A stretch of 6,461 bases of DNA from Gammaproteobacteria bacterium. Its GTDB lineage: Bacteria; Pseudomonadota; Gammaproteobacteria; Competibacterales; Competibacteraceae. This document shows positions 1 through 6,229 of this stretch, piece after piece. Made by a program: the position numbers and the translations under genes. The stretch covers positions 1-6,461 of the forward strand of contig JAIFNF010000125.1 of NCBI GenBank assembly GCA_020047885.1, written 5' to 3'. Position 1 is the stretch's first letter, and every line of letters begins with the position of its first letter. Under the pieces are notes generated by a model. That model was not told the DNA's origin, made no database searches, and worked only from the letters and a program-made list of their open reading frames with translations.

Positions 1-84
1 GCTCAGTCGAGCCGTCGCAAGACCCCGGTGAAACCGGCCTCAGTGAAGCAGGAAATGAGCCGTGTCCTAAAATGTCATGGTTGA
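1..84 (+). other. Left-edge stretch, possible 3' end of a plus-strand gene
   Basis: No complete gene is visible. On the plus strand, frame 1 is open from the window edge to a TGA at 82-84 and would encode a 27-residue basic tail (several Lys and Arg between Pro, Ser and Val), convergent with the cupin gene and overlapping its end by 10 bases. Frame 3 is also open, to a TGA at 96-98, so the reading is ambiguous. A short inverted repeat (CCGGT, loop GAA, ACCGG at 25-37) is present but has no T-tract, so it is not a convincing terminator. No protein family is recognisable from so few residues. Confidence 0.2.
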
Positions 85-515
85 TGCAACGATTCTGAAT
101 CAATGTCCTCATAGCAATCCGGGGTGAAACGCGGGGTGCAGATCGCCAGAAAGATCAGGTCGGCGCTGCCTATATTTGTAATACGCTGCGCGATTCCCGG
201 CGGGATAATGACCACTGCGCCGGGCATGACGACCTCCGGGGGTAGCTCGCCCACCTCAACGAGCCCCTGACCTTCGAGAATCACATAACGCTCGGTCACA
301 CCCGGCAAACGGTGCCATCGGGTAGCAACGCCCGGCTCCACTCGGGCGCGGGCTATCGAAACACTCTGATCGTCAGGTGAATTCCACCACTCGTTGATAT
401 GGCAGCGTTCAGCAAAGTAGTACTCGGCAGTGGCGTCGTCATGCAGAATGCGGGGTTGCCGTGAGGTCGGCATGGTAGGTTCCTCGATGTCCGTCAGTGG
501 CCTACCGGATTCCAT
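75..515 (-). CDS. Small single-domain cupin protein
   Basis: A 146-residue soluble protein with one cupin beta-barrel; its substrate is unknown. Cupin motif 1 spans about residues 62-84 (G62, five residues, H68, then E75 and G82), and motif 2 about 99-114 (G99, P105, G107, N114). The usual second histidine of motif 1 is Leu70 and the motif 2 histidine is Gln110, so only part of the classical 3-His/1-Glu metal site remains. A C-terminal CTPRF segment (126-130) followed by an acidic stretch resembles a set of small proteobacterial cupins I recall with the same substitutions, so this may be a family trait. The start at 515 lies inside the end of the upstream peptidase gene and has GGAGGA 5 bases ahead, suggesting translational coupling. 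An alternative ATG at 473 (132 residues) has GAGGA 7-8 bases upstream and keeps the whole domain. The fold is fairly certain; the function is not. Confidence 0.88.
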   Translation of the reverse strand: MESGRPLTDIEEPTMPTSRQPRILHDDATAEYYFAERCHINEWWNSPDDQSVSIARARVEPGVATRWHRLPGVTERYVILEGQGLVEVGELPPEVVMPGAVVIIPPGIAQRITNIGSADLIFLAICTPRFTPDCYEDIDSESLHQP

Positions 516-1884
516 ACCGCTCCTCCAGCCACCCGAATACCGCCCGCAGCGCCATCGCTTCGCCGCCTTCCGGGCGTCCGGGTCGAGCCTTGAGATTCCA
601 GGCCATCAGGTCGAAATGCGCCCAGGGGATGCCGGCCGGCACAAATTCCTTGAGGAACAATGCAGCAGTAATGGCTCCGGCGTGGGGTGAATCGGACGCA
701 TTAGCGATGTCGGCAATTTTGCTGTCCAGCATTTGCCGGTAGGGTGGATGCAGCGGCAGTCGCCAACAGTGATCCTGTTCCCGTTCCGCTACCGCCAGCA
801 GCGCGGACGCCAGCGCTTCATCGTTGCAAAACAGCGCTGGCACTTCCGTTCCGAGCGCTGTTCGCGCCGCGCCGGTCAACGTGGCGAAGTCGATCATCAC
901 CGCAGGCTGTTCGGTTCCCGCTTCGGCCAGGGCATCGCAGAGGATCAGCCGACCTTCGGCGTCGGTGTTGTGAATTTCAATGGTCAACCCCTGCCGGGAT
1001 CGGAGGACATCACCGGGCCGGAAAGCGTTGCCGGCCACCGCGTTGTCCACTGCGGCCACTAGAACGCGCAACCGGATGGGCAAACCCGCGCTCATCACCA
1101 ACCGCGCCAGTCCCAGCGCTGTCGCTGCGCCGCCCATATCCTTTTTCATCAATCGCATGGCGCCGGACGATTTCAAATCCAGTCCGCCGCTGTCAAAGCA
1201 GACGCCCTTGCCGATGAGCGTCACTTTGGGGTGCGCGGGATCGCCCCAGCGCAGATCCAGTAAGCGCGGTGGATGGGTACTGGCGCGACCCACGGCGTGA
1301 ATGACCGGGAAATTGTGCGCCAGTAGTTCATCGCCCACGGTCTGCGCAAAGGTCGCGCCGAAGTCCTGAGCGAGCGTTTGCATCACTTGGGCGAGATGTT
1401 CCGGCATCAAGTCTTCGGCGGGGGTGTTAATCAGGTCGCGAACCTGGGTCATCGCGGCGACGATCCGCTGAATACGCCCGGCGTCGCAGGCAGGCGGGAT
1501 CGCTAGTCGTGCCATGACCTGTTTCGGTGCCTTGTACCGGGTAAACTGGTACGCGCCCAGCGCCCAGCCGGTGGTCAGCCGCTCCAGTTGTCGAGGCGTA
1601 AAGTCAGCCTTCAAGCTGTAATCACCTTCTGGCAAGGTCGCGGGCAGGCTACCCAAAGCCCAAAGATCGTCGGCTCGGTCAATGCCGACAACCACGGTTT
1701 GCCATTGACCGTCGACGCCGGGCACCAGGCTGAAACGGCCCGATTTGGCTTTGAAGCCGGTTGCGGTCAGCCAGTCGCGCTGCGTGGTATTCTGCTGTGC
1801 CAGCCAGGTGGGGAACTCACTTTCGATGACCAGAATGACCGGAATGCAGTGAGGCGTCGGGCGGGGTAGTAAACTGAGGTTCAT
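502..1884 (-). CDS. M17 family leucyl aminopeptidase-like metallopeptidase
   Basis: A cytosolic dizinc aminopeptidase of family M17 (PepA/PepB-like), releasing N-terminal residues from peptides. It is 460 residues from the chosen start, a little shorter than E. coli PepA (about 500), with a short divergent N-terminal domain and a complete catalytic domain. The GKGVCFDSGG segment supplies Lys226 and Asp231, the following LDLK gives Lys238, KKDMGGA gives Asp249, and NTDAEGRL gives Asp308, Glu310 and Arg312. These match the metal ligands and the catalytic Lys/Arg of bovine lens LAP, so the enzyme should be active. The C-terminal ITAALFLKEF and WAHFD segments are also typical. I chose ATG 1884 because GGAGAG lies 6 bases upstream. 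The frame stays open to an ATG at 1959, but that ATG lies in the loop of an intergenic repeat and would add a Gly-rich, unrelated leader. The gene precedes the cupin gene with a 14-base overlap and is divergent from gshA. PepA versus another M17 subgroup cannot be settled by eye, so no symbol is given. Confidence 0.95.
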   Translation of the reverse strand: MNLSLLPRPTPHCIPVILVIESEFPTWLAQQNTTQRDWLTATGFKAKSGRFSLVPGVDGQWQTVVVGIDRADDLWALGSLPATLPEGDYSLKADFTPRQLERLTTGWALGAYQFTRYKAPKQVMARLAIPPACDAGRIQRIVAAMTQVRDLINTPAEDLMPEHLAQVMQTLAQDFGATFAQTVGDELLAHNFPVIHAVGRASTHPPRLLDLRWGDPAHPKVTLIGKGVCFDSGGLDLKSSGAMRLMKKDMGGAATALGLARLVMSAGLPIRLRVLVAAVDNAVAGNAFRPGDVLRSRQGLTIEIHNTDAEGRLILCDALAEAGTEQPAVMIDFATLTGAARTALGTEVPALFCNDEALASALLAVAEREQDHCWRLPLHPPYRQMLDSKIADIANASDSPHAGAITAALFLKEFVPAGIPWAHFDLMAWNLKARPGRPEGGEAMALRAVFGWLEERYGIR

Positions 1885-2067
1885 ACAGGTCTCTCCGAGA
1901 ATAGTAATTTGGCGGTAACCGTTCACCCCCACACCCTGGCCCTCCCCCTCTCCATTCATGGGGAGGGGGTTGGGGGGAGGGGTCTGAACGCCTACATTGG
2001 GCGCAAATTCGGCGCAACATCCGTGCAGTATCGTCTTTTGCCTTAAAACTGAACATTGAAAATTCCC
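1885..2067. promoter_or_regulatory. Divergent intergenic region between the peptidase gene and gshA
   Basis: These 183 bases separate two divergently transcribed genes, so promoters for both should lie here. The repeat at 1926-1985 takes up the peptidase-proximal half. The gshA-proximal part (about 1986-2067) is less GC-rich, especially the last 40 bases, and is the likelier site for the gshA promoter. I found no convincing -35/-10 pair with correct spacing on either strand. The only clear signal is the GGAGAG ribosome-binding site for the peptidase start at 1884. Confidence 0.5.
1926..1985. repeat. G/C-rich intergenic stem-loop repeat
   Basis: One strand is almost pure C on the left and almost pure G on the right. 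The core is a 10-base stem with one G-T wobble (CCCCCTCTCC at 1944-1953 against GGGGAGGGGG at 1960-1969) around the loop ATTCAT. Outside it, C-rich (ACCCTGGCCCT) and G-rich (TTGGGGGGAGGGG) flanks pair imperfectly. This composition is typical of small dispersed palindromic repeats (REP-like) between genes of environmental gammaproteobacteria, but a single window cannot show how many copies exist. With no T-tract on either side it is unlikely to be a simple terminator. It may influence transcript structure upstream of either gene. Confidence 0.6.
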
Positions 2068-3645
2068 ATGTACCGACTCTTCGATCAGCGTTTAAACCGT
2101 CTCATTAACGCCCATCCCGGCACCCTGTTCGATGGTCGCCTGCTGGGTCTGGAGCGCGAGGCGTTGCGGGTTGCGCCGGACGGCTATATTTCCCAGGTTC
2201 CGCATCCGGCAGCGCTGGGTTCCGCGTTGACCCATCCATTTATCACCACTGATTATTCCGAATCGTTACTGGAATTTATTACCCCGCCGTTGCCGAGTCC
2301 CGAGGCGGCACTGCAATTCCTGGATGAGATGCACCGGGCGGTTTATCCCCACATTGGCGATGAGTTGCTGTGGTCGGCAAGTATGCCCTGCATTTTAGCC
2401 GGTGAGGCCAGCATTCCCATTGCGGAATACGGCCATTCCAACTTGGGTCGGATGAAGCACGTCTACCGGCAGGGACTGGCCTGGCGCTATGGGCGGATCA
2501 TGCAGGTCATCGCCGGTATTCACTTTAACTTTTCGCTACCGGACGAGTTCTGGATCGCATTTCAGGCGACGGAGTGCGACCGACGTTCGCTCCAGGATTT
2601 CCGTTCCGAATCGTATTTCGGCTTGATTCGCAACCTGCAACGCTTTGGTTGGCTGATCCTGTTTCTGTTCGGCGCATCGCCAGCGGTCTGCAAGTCGTTC
2701 CTCGATGGCAAAGCGACCACCCTGCCGGACTACGATGACCACACCTGCTATGGACCTTATGCCACCTCGTTGCGGATGAGCAATGTGGGCTATACCAACC
2801 GCACCGAGAAGAAAAGCGGCGTTAATGTCTGCTACAACTCATTGCCGGAATACATCGCCAGCCTGACCCAGGCAACCCGGATTCCCTGGCCACCTTACGC
2901 ACAGATCGGCGTCAAAGTGGACGGTGAATATCGCCAACTCAACGCCAACATTCTGCAAATCGAGAACGAGTATTACACCGCGATGCGGCCCAAACAGCCG
3001 CCGCGGGGTAATGAAAAACCGACAATCGCGTTAAAGCGGCGGGGCGTGAGCTACGTGGAACTCCGGTCGGTAGACATCAATCCGCTGGAGCCACTGGGCG
3101 TCAATGTCAGTCAACTCCGCTTTCTGGAAGCATTTTTATTGTTCTGCCTGCTGGCCGAGTCGCCGCCCCGGGATGCTGAAGAACGGCAGATGATTGATGA
3201 TAATCAAATGGCCACGGCGCTGACCGGCCGCGATCCAGCGCTGATCCTGCACCGTCGCCGCGCCCCGGACGTACCCTTGCGCCAGTGGGCGGAGGACATT
3301 CTTGGGCAGTTACAACCGGTCTGCGAGTTGCTGGACAGCGACGGGGAAGGGCAGCTTTATGCGGCAGCGCTGGCCGAACAGCGGGACGTATTGGCTAATC
3401 CGGAGCGCACGCCTGCGGCACGGATGCTGACGGAAATGCAGGTTAGTGGTGAAAACTTCTTCCGCTGCGCCCGACGACTGTCCGAACAGCATCGCCGCTT
3501 TTTTGAAACGCCACCCCTGACCGAAGAACGCGCACTGTTCCTCCGCCAGACCGCCGAGCAGTCATGGCGTGAACAGCAAGCGATTGAAGCCAGTGATCAT
3601 CTATCTTTTGACGAGTTCCTGAGCCGCTATTTCGCCCAGGAATGA
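2068..3645 (+). CDS. gshA: Glutamate-cysteine ligase (gamma-glutamylcysteine synthetase)
   Basis: A cytosolic ATP-dependent ligase joining L-glutamate through its gamma-carboxyl to L-cysteine, the first and usually rate-limiting step of glutathione synthesis. It is 525 residues from ATG 2068, against 518 in E. coli GshA, and is collinear with it as I recall that sequence. Numbered from this start, matching blocks are GLERE (27-31, metal/ATP-binding glutamates), ALGSALTH then ITTDYSESLLEFITP (49-73), SMPC (105-108), YGHSNLGRMKHVYRQGL with GIHFNFSLP (to about 158), an ENEYY block near 299-303, and VELRSVDINP (330-339). This is the gammaproteobacterial class, not the plant/alphaproteobacterial one. 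The start is uncertain: an in-frame TTG at 2056 adds four residues, and E. coli gshA itself uses TTG, but neither codon has a good Shine-Dalgarno sequence, hinting at modest translation. No gshB follows; the gene ends before a palindromic repeat and the convergent decarboxylase gene. Confidence 0.97.
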   Translation: MYRLFDQRLNRLINAHPGTLFDGRLLGLEREALRVAPDGYISQVPHPAALGSALTHPFITTDYSESLLEFITPPLPSPEAALQFLDEMHRAVYPHIGDELLWSASMPCILAGEASIPIAEYGHSNLGRMKHVYRQGLAWRYGRIMQVIAGIHFNFSLPDEFWIAFQATECDRRSLQDFRSESYFGLIRNLQRFGWLILFLFGASPAVCKSFLDGKATTLPDYDDHTCYGPYATSLRMSNVGYTNRTEKKSGVNVCYNSLPEYIASLTQATRIPWPPYAQIGVKVDGEYRQLNANILQIENEYYTAMRPKQPPRGNEKPTIALKRRGVSYVELRSVDINPLEPLGVNVSQLRFLEAFLLFCLLAESPPRDAEERQMIDDNQMATALTGRDPALILHRRRAPDVPLRQWAEDILGQLQPVCELLDSDGEGQLYAAALAEQRDVLANPERTPAARMLTEMQVSGENFFRCARRLSEQHRRFFETPPLTEERALFLRQTAEQSWREQQAIEASDHLSFDEFLSRYFAQE

Positions 3646-3680
3646 TACAAAACAAATTCCCCTCCTTGGCCAAGGAGGGG
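3646..3680 (-). terminator. Probable terminator of the malonyl-CoA decarboxylase transcript
   Basis: Read on the minus strand, the 11-base-pair palindrome at 3659-3680 is directly followed by AATTTGTTTTG, a T-rich though interrupted run. That is close to an intrinsic terminator for the decarboxylase gene, whose stop codon lies 31 bases upstream. On the plus strand the palindrome is followed by GC-rich sequence, so it is a poor intrinsic terminator for gshA, though the hairpin could protect the mRNA 3' end. Because the arms meet with no spacer, the loop must open a few central pairs. Confidence 0.45.
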
Positions 3681-3703
3681 TGGCGCGTAACGCCGGGGTG
3701 GTT
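3655..3703. repeat. Palindromic intergenic repeat with GC-rich tail
   Basis: A perfect 22-base palindrome at 3659-3680 has 11-base arms (CCCCTCCTTGG and its exact complement) meeting without a spacer. It is followed by TGGCGCGTAACGCC, where GGCG and CGCC can form a second small stem (3682-3694), and then GGGGTGGTT. This two-part layout resembles dispersed intergenic repeats I recall from several environmental proteobacteria. It fills most of the 66-base gap between two converging genes, a usual place for such elements. Copy number cannot be judged from this window. Confidence 0.65.
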
Positions 3704-3711
3704 CGGGATGA

Positions 3712-5172
3712 TTACTTCAGCAATGCGCGGATTGTTGACGACGTCATCACCTTACCCTCGCCGCGATAGGCTTCGTGATTCGCCTCAATGTCATTGAGCT
3801 TATAGAGATAGTTCACCATCAGCCCGGCGGACTGGGTCATGCCTTTATCCGAGGTATCGCCCAGCCAGTTCAGCCGCTCAATGCGCGAACCATTGGACAG
3901 ATGGAAGCCCGCCACCCGATCCAGCACCGACCCGCCATCGCGCTTTTCCTTGACCAGATAATGCGCGCATAACCGCATCAAGGGGTGTTTCAGCGCCTTG
4001 GTCAGTTCCGGCTTCTGCGCCCACTCCGGCGTGTGCAGCAAGGTTTTCAGCGAAGCCGGTTCCTTGCCGGTACCCGCCGCACTCGCTAGCGCCTTGCGTT
4101 CTGCCGCCGTCAACAGTTCAGTTTCGGCATCCTTGCCCGTCTCCGGGTCATTCAGTTGACGGTCCAGCCAGTTCCGGAAGCCGGGAATCGGGGACAGGGT
4201 AGCGAACGTTTTGAGGTTCTTGAATTCCCCGGCTAGTTCATCCACGACCCGCTTAATCAGGAAATTGCCGAAGCTGATCCCGCTCAGACCTTCATGGGCG
4301 TTGGAAATGGAATAGAAAATCGCCGTGTCCGCCTTGTGCGGATCGACAACGGGTGCCGATTCGTCGAGCAGGGTCTGGACATTGTCGGCGATGCCGTGCA
4401 CCAGCGCGACTTGGACAATGATGAGCGGTTCGTTCGCCATGCGGGGATGGAAGAACGCAAAGCAGCGCCGGTCAGCGCTGAGCCGGTTTTTCAAATCGTC
4501 CCAACTACGAATGGGATGGACGGCTTCATAGGCGATCATCTTTTCCAGTAGCGACGCGGGGGAATCCCAGGTAATGCGGCGCAGTTCCAGAAAACCGACA
4601 TCGAACCAGGACACCAGCAGCGATAACAAATCCCGCTCCAGCGCTGCCAGCGTCGGGTCGTCCTTGCTCAGGCGCAGCAATTCCTCGCGCAAATCAACCA
4701 GGAACAGGAAGCCCTCGGGTAGCGCATTCAGTTGCGTCAGCAGGCGCAGGCGCGGGGGTTGCAGAGCCTGCCGCAGCGCCCGTTCAGCCTTGACGCGTTC
4801 CCGAGGATCAGAGCCGGCTTTTTGTAAGCCCGTGACGGCGTTATCCACGGCCTTGCGGTCGATATCGAATTCACTGGCCAGGATTTGCAGAAACCGCTGG
4901 CGACCCTGGGCATTCAACGACAGGTAAATACGACCCAGATTGGCGGCGCGGGCGCGGGCGGACACTTCGCCACCGCGCGCTTCCAGACAGTCGCGCATCT
5001 GGTTTTTCAATGCCTCCGCATCTTTGTCGGGCAGATGGGGACTGGGGACTGCCGAAAATAGCCCTTCTCGCCAGTCGGCCATGTCGCGCCACGCCTCGCG
5101 GAGGTTGTGCATCGTGCGATCCAGGACATTGGCTCGGGAGATTTCAGATTCGCGTAAGGTCAGTTCAGTCAT
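3712..5172 (-). CDS. Malonyl-CoA decarboxylase
   Basis: A 486-residue soluble enzyme converting malonyl-CoA to acetyl-CoA and CO2, homologous to human MLYCD and bacterial MatA-type decarboxylases. The N-terminal half (about 1-190) is the helical oligomerisation domain. The C-terminal half is the GNAT-like catalytic domain, with RRCFAFFHPRMANEPLIIV (about 235-253), AIFYSIS then GLSGISFGNFLIKRVV (284-310), LSPIPGF (326-332), LCAHYL (401-406) and FHLSNGSRIERLNWLGD (423-439). Human MLYCD uses a Ser-His dyad; the likely equivalents are a serine of YSIS (288 or 290) and His424 of FHLSNG, both present. No organelle-targeting extension is seen. ATG 5172 has GAGG about 10 bases upstream. No malonyl-CoA synthetase, malonate transporter or mdc genes are in the window. 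It may serve malonate catabolism or dispose of excess malonyl-CoA. It is convergent with gshA and lies 97 bases downstream of the HDOD gene on the same strand. Confidence 0.95.
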   Translation of the reverse strand: MTELTLRESEISRANVLDRTMHNLREAWRDMADWREGLFSAVPSPHLPDKDAEALKNQMRDCLEARGGEVSARARAANLGRIYLSLNAQGRQRFLQILASEFDIDRKAVDNAVTGLQKAGSDPRERVKAERALRQALQPPRLRLLTQLNALPEGFLFLVDLREELLRLSKDDPTLAALERDLLSLLVSWFDVGFLELRRITWDSPASLLEKMIAYEAVHPIRSWDDLKNRLSADRRCFAFFHPRMANEPLIIVQVALVHGIADNVQTLLDESAPVVDPHKADTAIFYSISNAHEGLSGISFGNFLIKRVVDELAGEFKNLKTFATLSPIPGFRNWLDRQLNDPETGKDAETELLTAAERKALASAAGTGKEPASLKTLLHTPEWAQKPELTKALKHPLMRLCAHYLVKEKRDGGSVLDRVAGFHLSNGSRIERLNWLGDTSDKGMTQSAGLMVNYLYKLNDIEANHEAYRGEGKVMTSSTIRALLK

Positions 5173-5252
5173 AACGTAAGCGCCTCAAAGTTCAAGGTCT
5201 ACCGCAAGGGTTGCAGGGCGTTAAGGTCATCAGCATAAGTCTTTTTTATGAC

Positions 5253-5268
5253 GGTTCTTCCGTGAACC
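5253..5268. terminator. Short hairpin just after the HDOD gene (weak terminator candidate)
   Basis: GGTTC and GAACC form a 5-base stem around a 6-base loop, two bases beyond the HDOD stop codon. Read on the minus strand it is followed by GTCATAAAAAAG, an A-run instead of a T-run, so intrinsic termination is doubtful. The rest of the 97-base spacer (5173-5269) shows no clear promoter, and read-through into the decarboxylase gene remains possible. Confidence 0.2.
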
Positions 5269-5269
5269 C

Positions 5270-6124
5270 TTAAATTTGGCCGGCCATCGTGACGCCGTCT
5301 TCGAGCAGAATCTCCATTTCCGCCAGCATGACTTCTTTCAGTCCCAGAGATTGGGCTTCGGGCGTCGCCGCCAGGGAGATATGCGCATCGCCTTGATCTA
5401 AACCAATCCCCAGCTTTTCGCAGGCCTGATCGACCAGACGGACGATCACCAACAATAACTGCGTATTATCATAGGGTTCCTTGTGGTGATCGCGGGCGAC
5501 GGTGCAATACTCCTCAGACAGATTCCAGCGTTTCATCAACACATAGCCCTGGGCGTTATGCAGATTACTGTTCAAAATTTCGTGCAACAGCGTCTCCGGG
5601 AGATCGTCTTCACCGGGGTTGCGGTCCGCGTACAATTCGTCCATGACTCGCAGGATGATCAGTTGGCCGATATTATGCAGCAACCCGGCCAGGAAGGCGT
5701 TGTCCGCCTGGGGCTGGTAGCCACACCGCCGAGCCAGCCACTGACTGCCCATCGCCGAGGCGAAGGCGTGTTGCCATAACTTGGTCATGTAGCGGTTCAG
5801 CAGTGGGCTACGGATGAGATAGAGACTGCGTTGCGAGAGCGCCATCGCCAGGGTCGCCACCTGACGAACACCCAAGCGGATAATCGCCTTCTGGATGGTG
5901 GTGATGTTTTGCAGACCCTTGTAATGCGCCGAGTTAGCCGCCCGCAAAATCTGGCTGGCCAACGCCTGATCGCCCACAATCATCCTTTCGAGATCAGCCA
6001 CACGGGTCTTGGGATCATGGAGGGCCTGTTGCAGTTTCATGGCCACGGCAGGAAAGGCCGGTAATTGCAATTGATTGGAAGCAAAGGCGCGGATGATGGA
6101 TTCGTGTAATGAGGGTTGATGCAT
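5270..6124 (-). CDS. HDOD domain signalling protein
   Basis: A 284-residue cytosolic protein made almost entirely of one HDOD domain, a helical relative of HD-type phosphohydrolases found in bacterial signalling proteins and generally thought to be non-catalytic. Typical landmarks are LPAFPAVAMKL (21-31), VGDQALASQILRAANSAHY (50-68), the ITTIQKAIIRLGVRQVATLA block (74-93), FLAGLLHNIGQLIIL (144-158) and a WNLSEEY...ARDHHKEP stretch (200-217). The canonical HD pair is His150-Asn151, so the aspartate is lost, as is common in HDOD proteins. No GGDEF, EAL, receiver or membrane segment is attached. The ribosome-binding site is weak (AAAGAGCGG before the ATG). It lies just downstream of a GspE/PilB-type ATPase gene, which suggests a regulatory role near pilus or secretion functions, but the partner or ligand is unknown. 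Confidence 0.92.
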   Translation of the reverse strand: MHQPSLHESIIRAFASNQLQLPAFPAVAMKLQQALHDPKTRVADLERMIVGDQALASQILRAANSAHYKGLQNITTIQKAIIRLGVRQVATLAMALSQRSLYLIRSPLLNRYMTKLWQHAFASAMGSQWLARRCGYQPQADNAFLAGLLHNIGQLIILRVMDELYADRNPGEDDLPETLLHEILNSNLHNAQGYVLMKRWNLSEEYCTVARDHHKEPYDNTQLLLVIVRLVDQACEKLGIGLDQGDAHISLAATPEAQSLGLKEVMLAEMEILLEDGVTMAGQI

Positions 6125-6136
6125 AAAGCCGCTCTT

Positions 6137-6229
6137 TCAGGGATCCGGGTTAAAAACCAGCCATGGGACATCTTGGGCCGCAACCACTTCAATCATCCGT
6201 TCGTGGATCGATGGGTGGCTCGCGGTCAT
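6137..6229 (-). CDS. Possible 30-residue small protein between the ATPase and HDOD genes
   Basis: A 30-codon open frame begins at an ATG sharing bases with the ATPase stop (ATGA, 6229-6226) and ends at a TGA at 6139-6137, 12 bases before the HDOD start. It almost exactly fills the gap between the two genes, as expected in a tightly packed operon. GGTAGG, 6 bases before the ATG, is a poor ribosome-binding site, so translation would depend on coupling. The peptide starts MTASHPSIHERM and ends VPWLVFNPDP. The HPS..ER.. segment faintly recalls the C-terminal end of M48 peptidases, but this is too short to support homology. It may be a real small protein or simply a chance open frame. Confidence 0.35.
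   Translation of the reverse strand: MTASHPSIHERMIEVVAAQDVPWLVFNPDP

Noticed and set aside
744..1300. Plus-strand open frames of 106-157 codons opposite the peptidase gene
   Set aside because: They are Arg/Pro/Ala-rich antisense shadows of a gene with intact catalytic motifs and match no family I recognise.
1885..1959. N-terminal extension of the M17 peptidase to ATG 1959 (485 residues)
   Set aside because: The extra 25 residues are Gly-rich, are encoded partly by the stem-loop repeat, and start in its loop. ATG 1884 has a proper GGAGAG site and fits the family better.
1817..2056. 79-codon minus-strand open frame across the divergent intergenic region
   Set aside because: It runs through the G/C-rich repeat, giving Pro/Gly-rich low-complexity sequence, and overlaps the peptidase start in another frame. 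It looks like an artefact of repeat composition.
4574..5179. Plus-strand open frames of 79-117 codons opposite the decarboxylase gene
   Set aside because: They are Ser/Arg-rich antisense translations of a well-supported malonyl-CoA decarboxylase.
5483..6064. Plus-strand open frames opposite the HDOD gene
   Set aside because: They lie wholly inside the HDOD gene on the other strand and show no recognisable motif.
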